A DNA stretch of 6,133 bases, from assembly GCA_903839795.1 (NCBI GenBank), contig CAIMDR010000124.1, forward strand, positions 1 to 6,133, in the 5' to 3' direction. Below, piece by piece: positions 6,075 through 6,133 of this stretch. Each line of letters opens with the position of its first letter. Within the stretch, counting starts at the first letter, position 1. The position numbers and the translations under genes are program-made. The stretch comes from an uncultured Methylococcaceae bacterium. Lineage in GTDB: Bacteria > Pseudomonadota > Gammaproteobacteria > Methylococcales > Methylomonadaceae. Below the pieces are notes generated by a model. That model was given only the letters and a program-made list of their open reading frames with translations, was not told the DNA's origin and did no database searches.

Positions 6075-6133
6075 GCCATCTCATTGGTTTCCCATGATGA
6101 AGTTTCTGCCTTGCGATTGGTTGAAAAATTAAT
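6075..6133 (+). pseudogene. rhlE: RhlE reading frame continuing past the TAA (cut by window end)
   Basis: Directly after the TAA, in the same frame, 19 codons read AISLVSHDEVSALRLVEKL. This is the expected end of the second RecA domain, comparable to the ALSLVCVDE...IEKLL stretch of E. coli RhlE. No frame change is needed to join it, so one base change (for example GAA, CAA or AAA to TAA) would account for the break. The rest of the gene lies outside the window. Confidence 0.8.

Noticed and set aside
5950..6132. Alternative + frame at the end of rhlE as a new gene
   Set aside because: The helicase frame explains this sequence on both sides of the TAA; the other frame has no recognisable motif.

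Overview
The window looks like ordinary chromosome from a gammaproteobacterium of moderately low GC. The surviving part of ribosomal protein S1 is very close to the enterobacterial protein. It is followed by ihfB, the usual gammaproteobacterial order. A complete feoA-feoB-feoC operon, a tRNA-Arg(CCU) with its CCA end encoded, and an RhlE-type DEAD-box helicase come next. All recognisable genes lie on the + strand. A methanotroph-like (Methylococcales) host is possible from overall feel, but nothing here proves it.

Layout: 1-920 is the 3' part of rpsA (end of S1 domain 3, domains 4-6 and a tail), closed by a strong hairpin/U-tract at 931-971. ihfB (985-1290) starts at a GTG only 13 nt after that terminator. 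A second long-loop terminator follows at 1298-1372. The 484-nt gap 1291-1774 holds that terminator, a minus-strand open stretch that reads like a decayed small protein (1480-1623), and the feo control region with a clear Fur-type box at 1707-1725.

feoA (1775-2008), feoB (2008-4347) and feoC (4334-4558) overlap end to start and form one translationally coupled operon for ferrous iron uptake. FeoB is the GTPase/permease, FeoA a small SH3-like partner, and FeoC a small winged-helix protein with a cysteine cluster. The Fur box implies repression when iron is plentiful.

The gap 4559-4757 carries short tandem repeats (GATA units, a 7-bp GNNAAAG array, three CTTCGTG copies) arranged partly as an imperfect inverted repeat, then a small hairpin just ahead of tRNA-Arg(CCU) (4758-4834). 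The last gene is rhlE from 5043. It is complete through helicase motif VI and then hits an in-frame TAA at 6072-6074, although the same frame continues with RhlE-like sequence to the window edge. That points to a nonsense mutation, recoding or a sequencing error.

I found no new multi-gene system. The most noteworthy items are the rhlE nonsense codon, the minus-strand protein-like remnant, the repeat cluster after feoC, and the terminator packed against the ihfB start.
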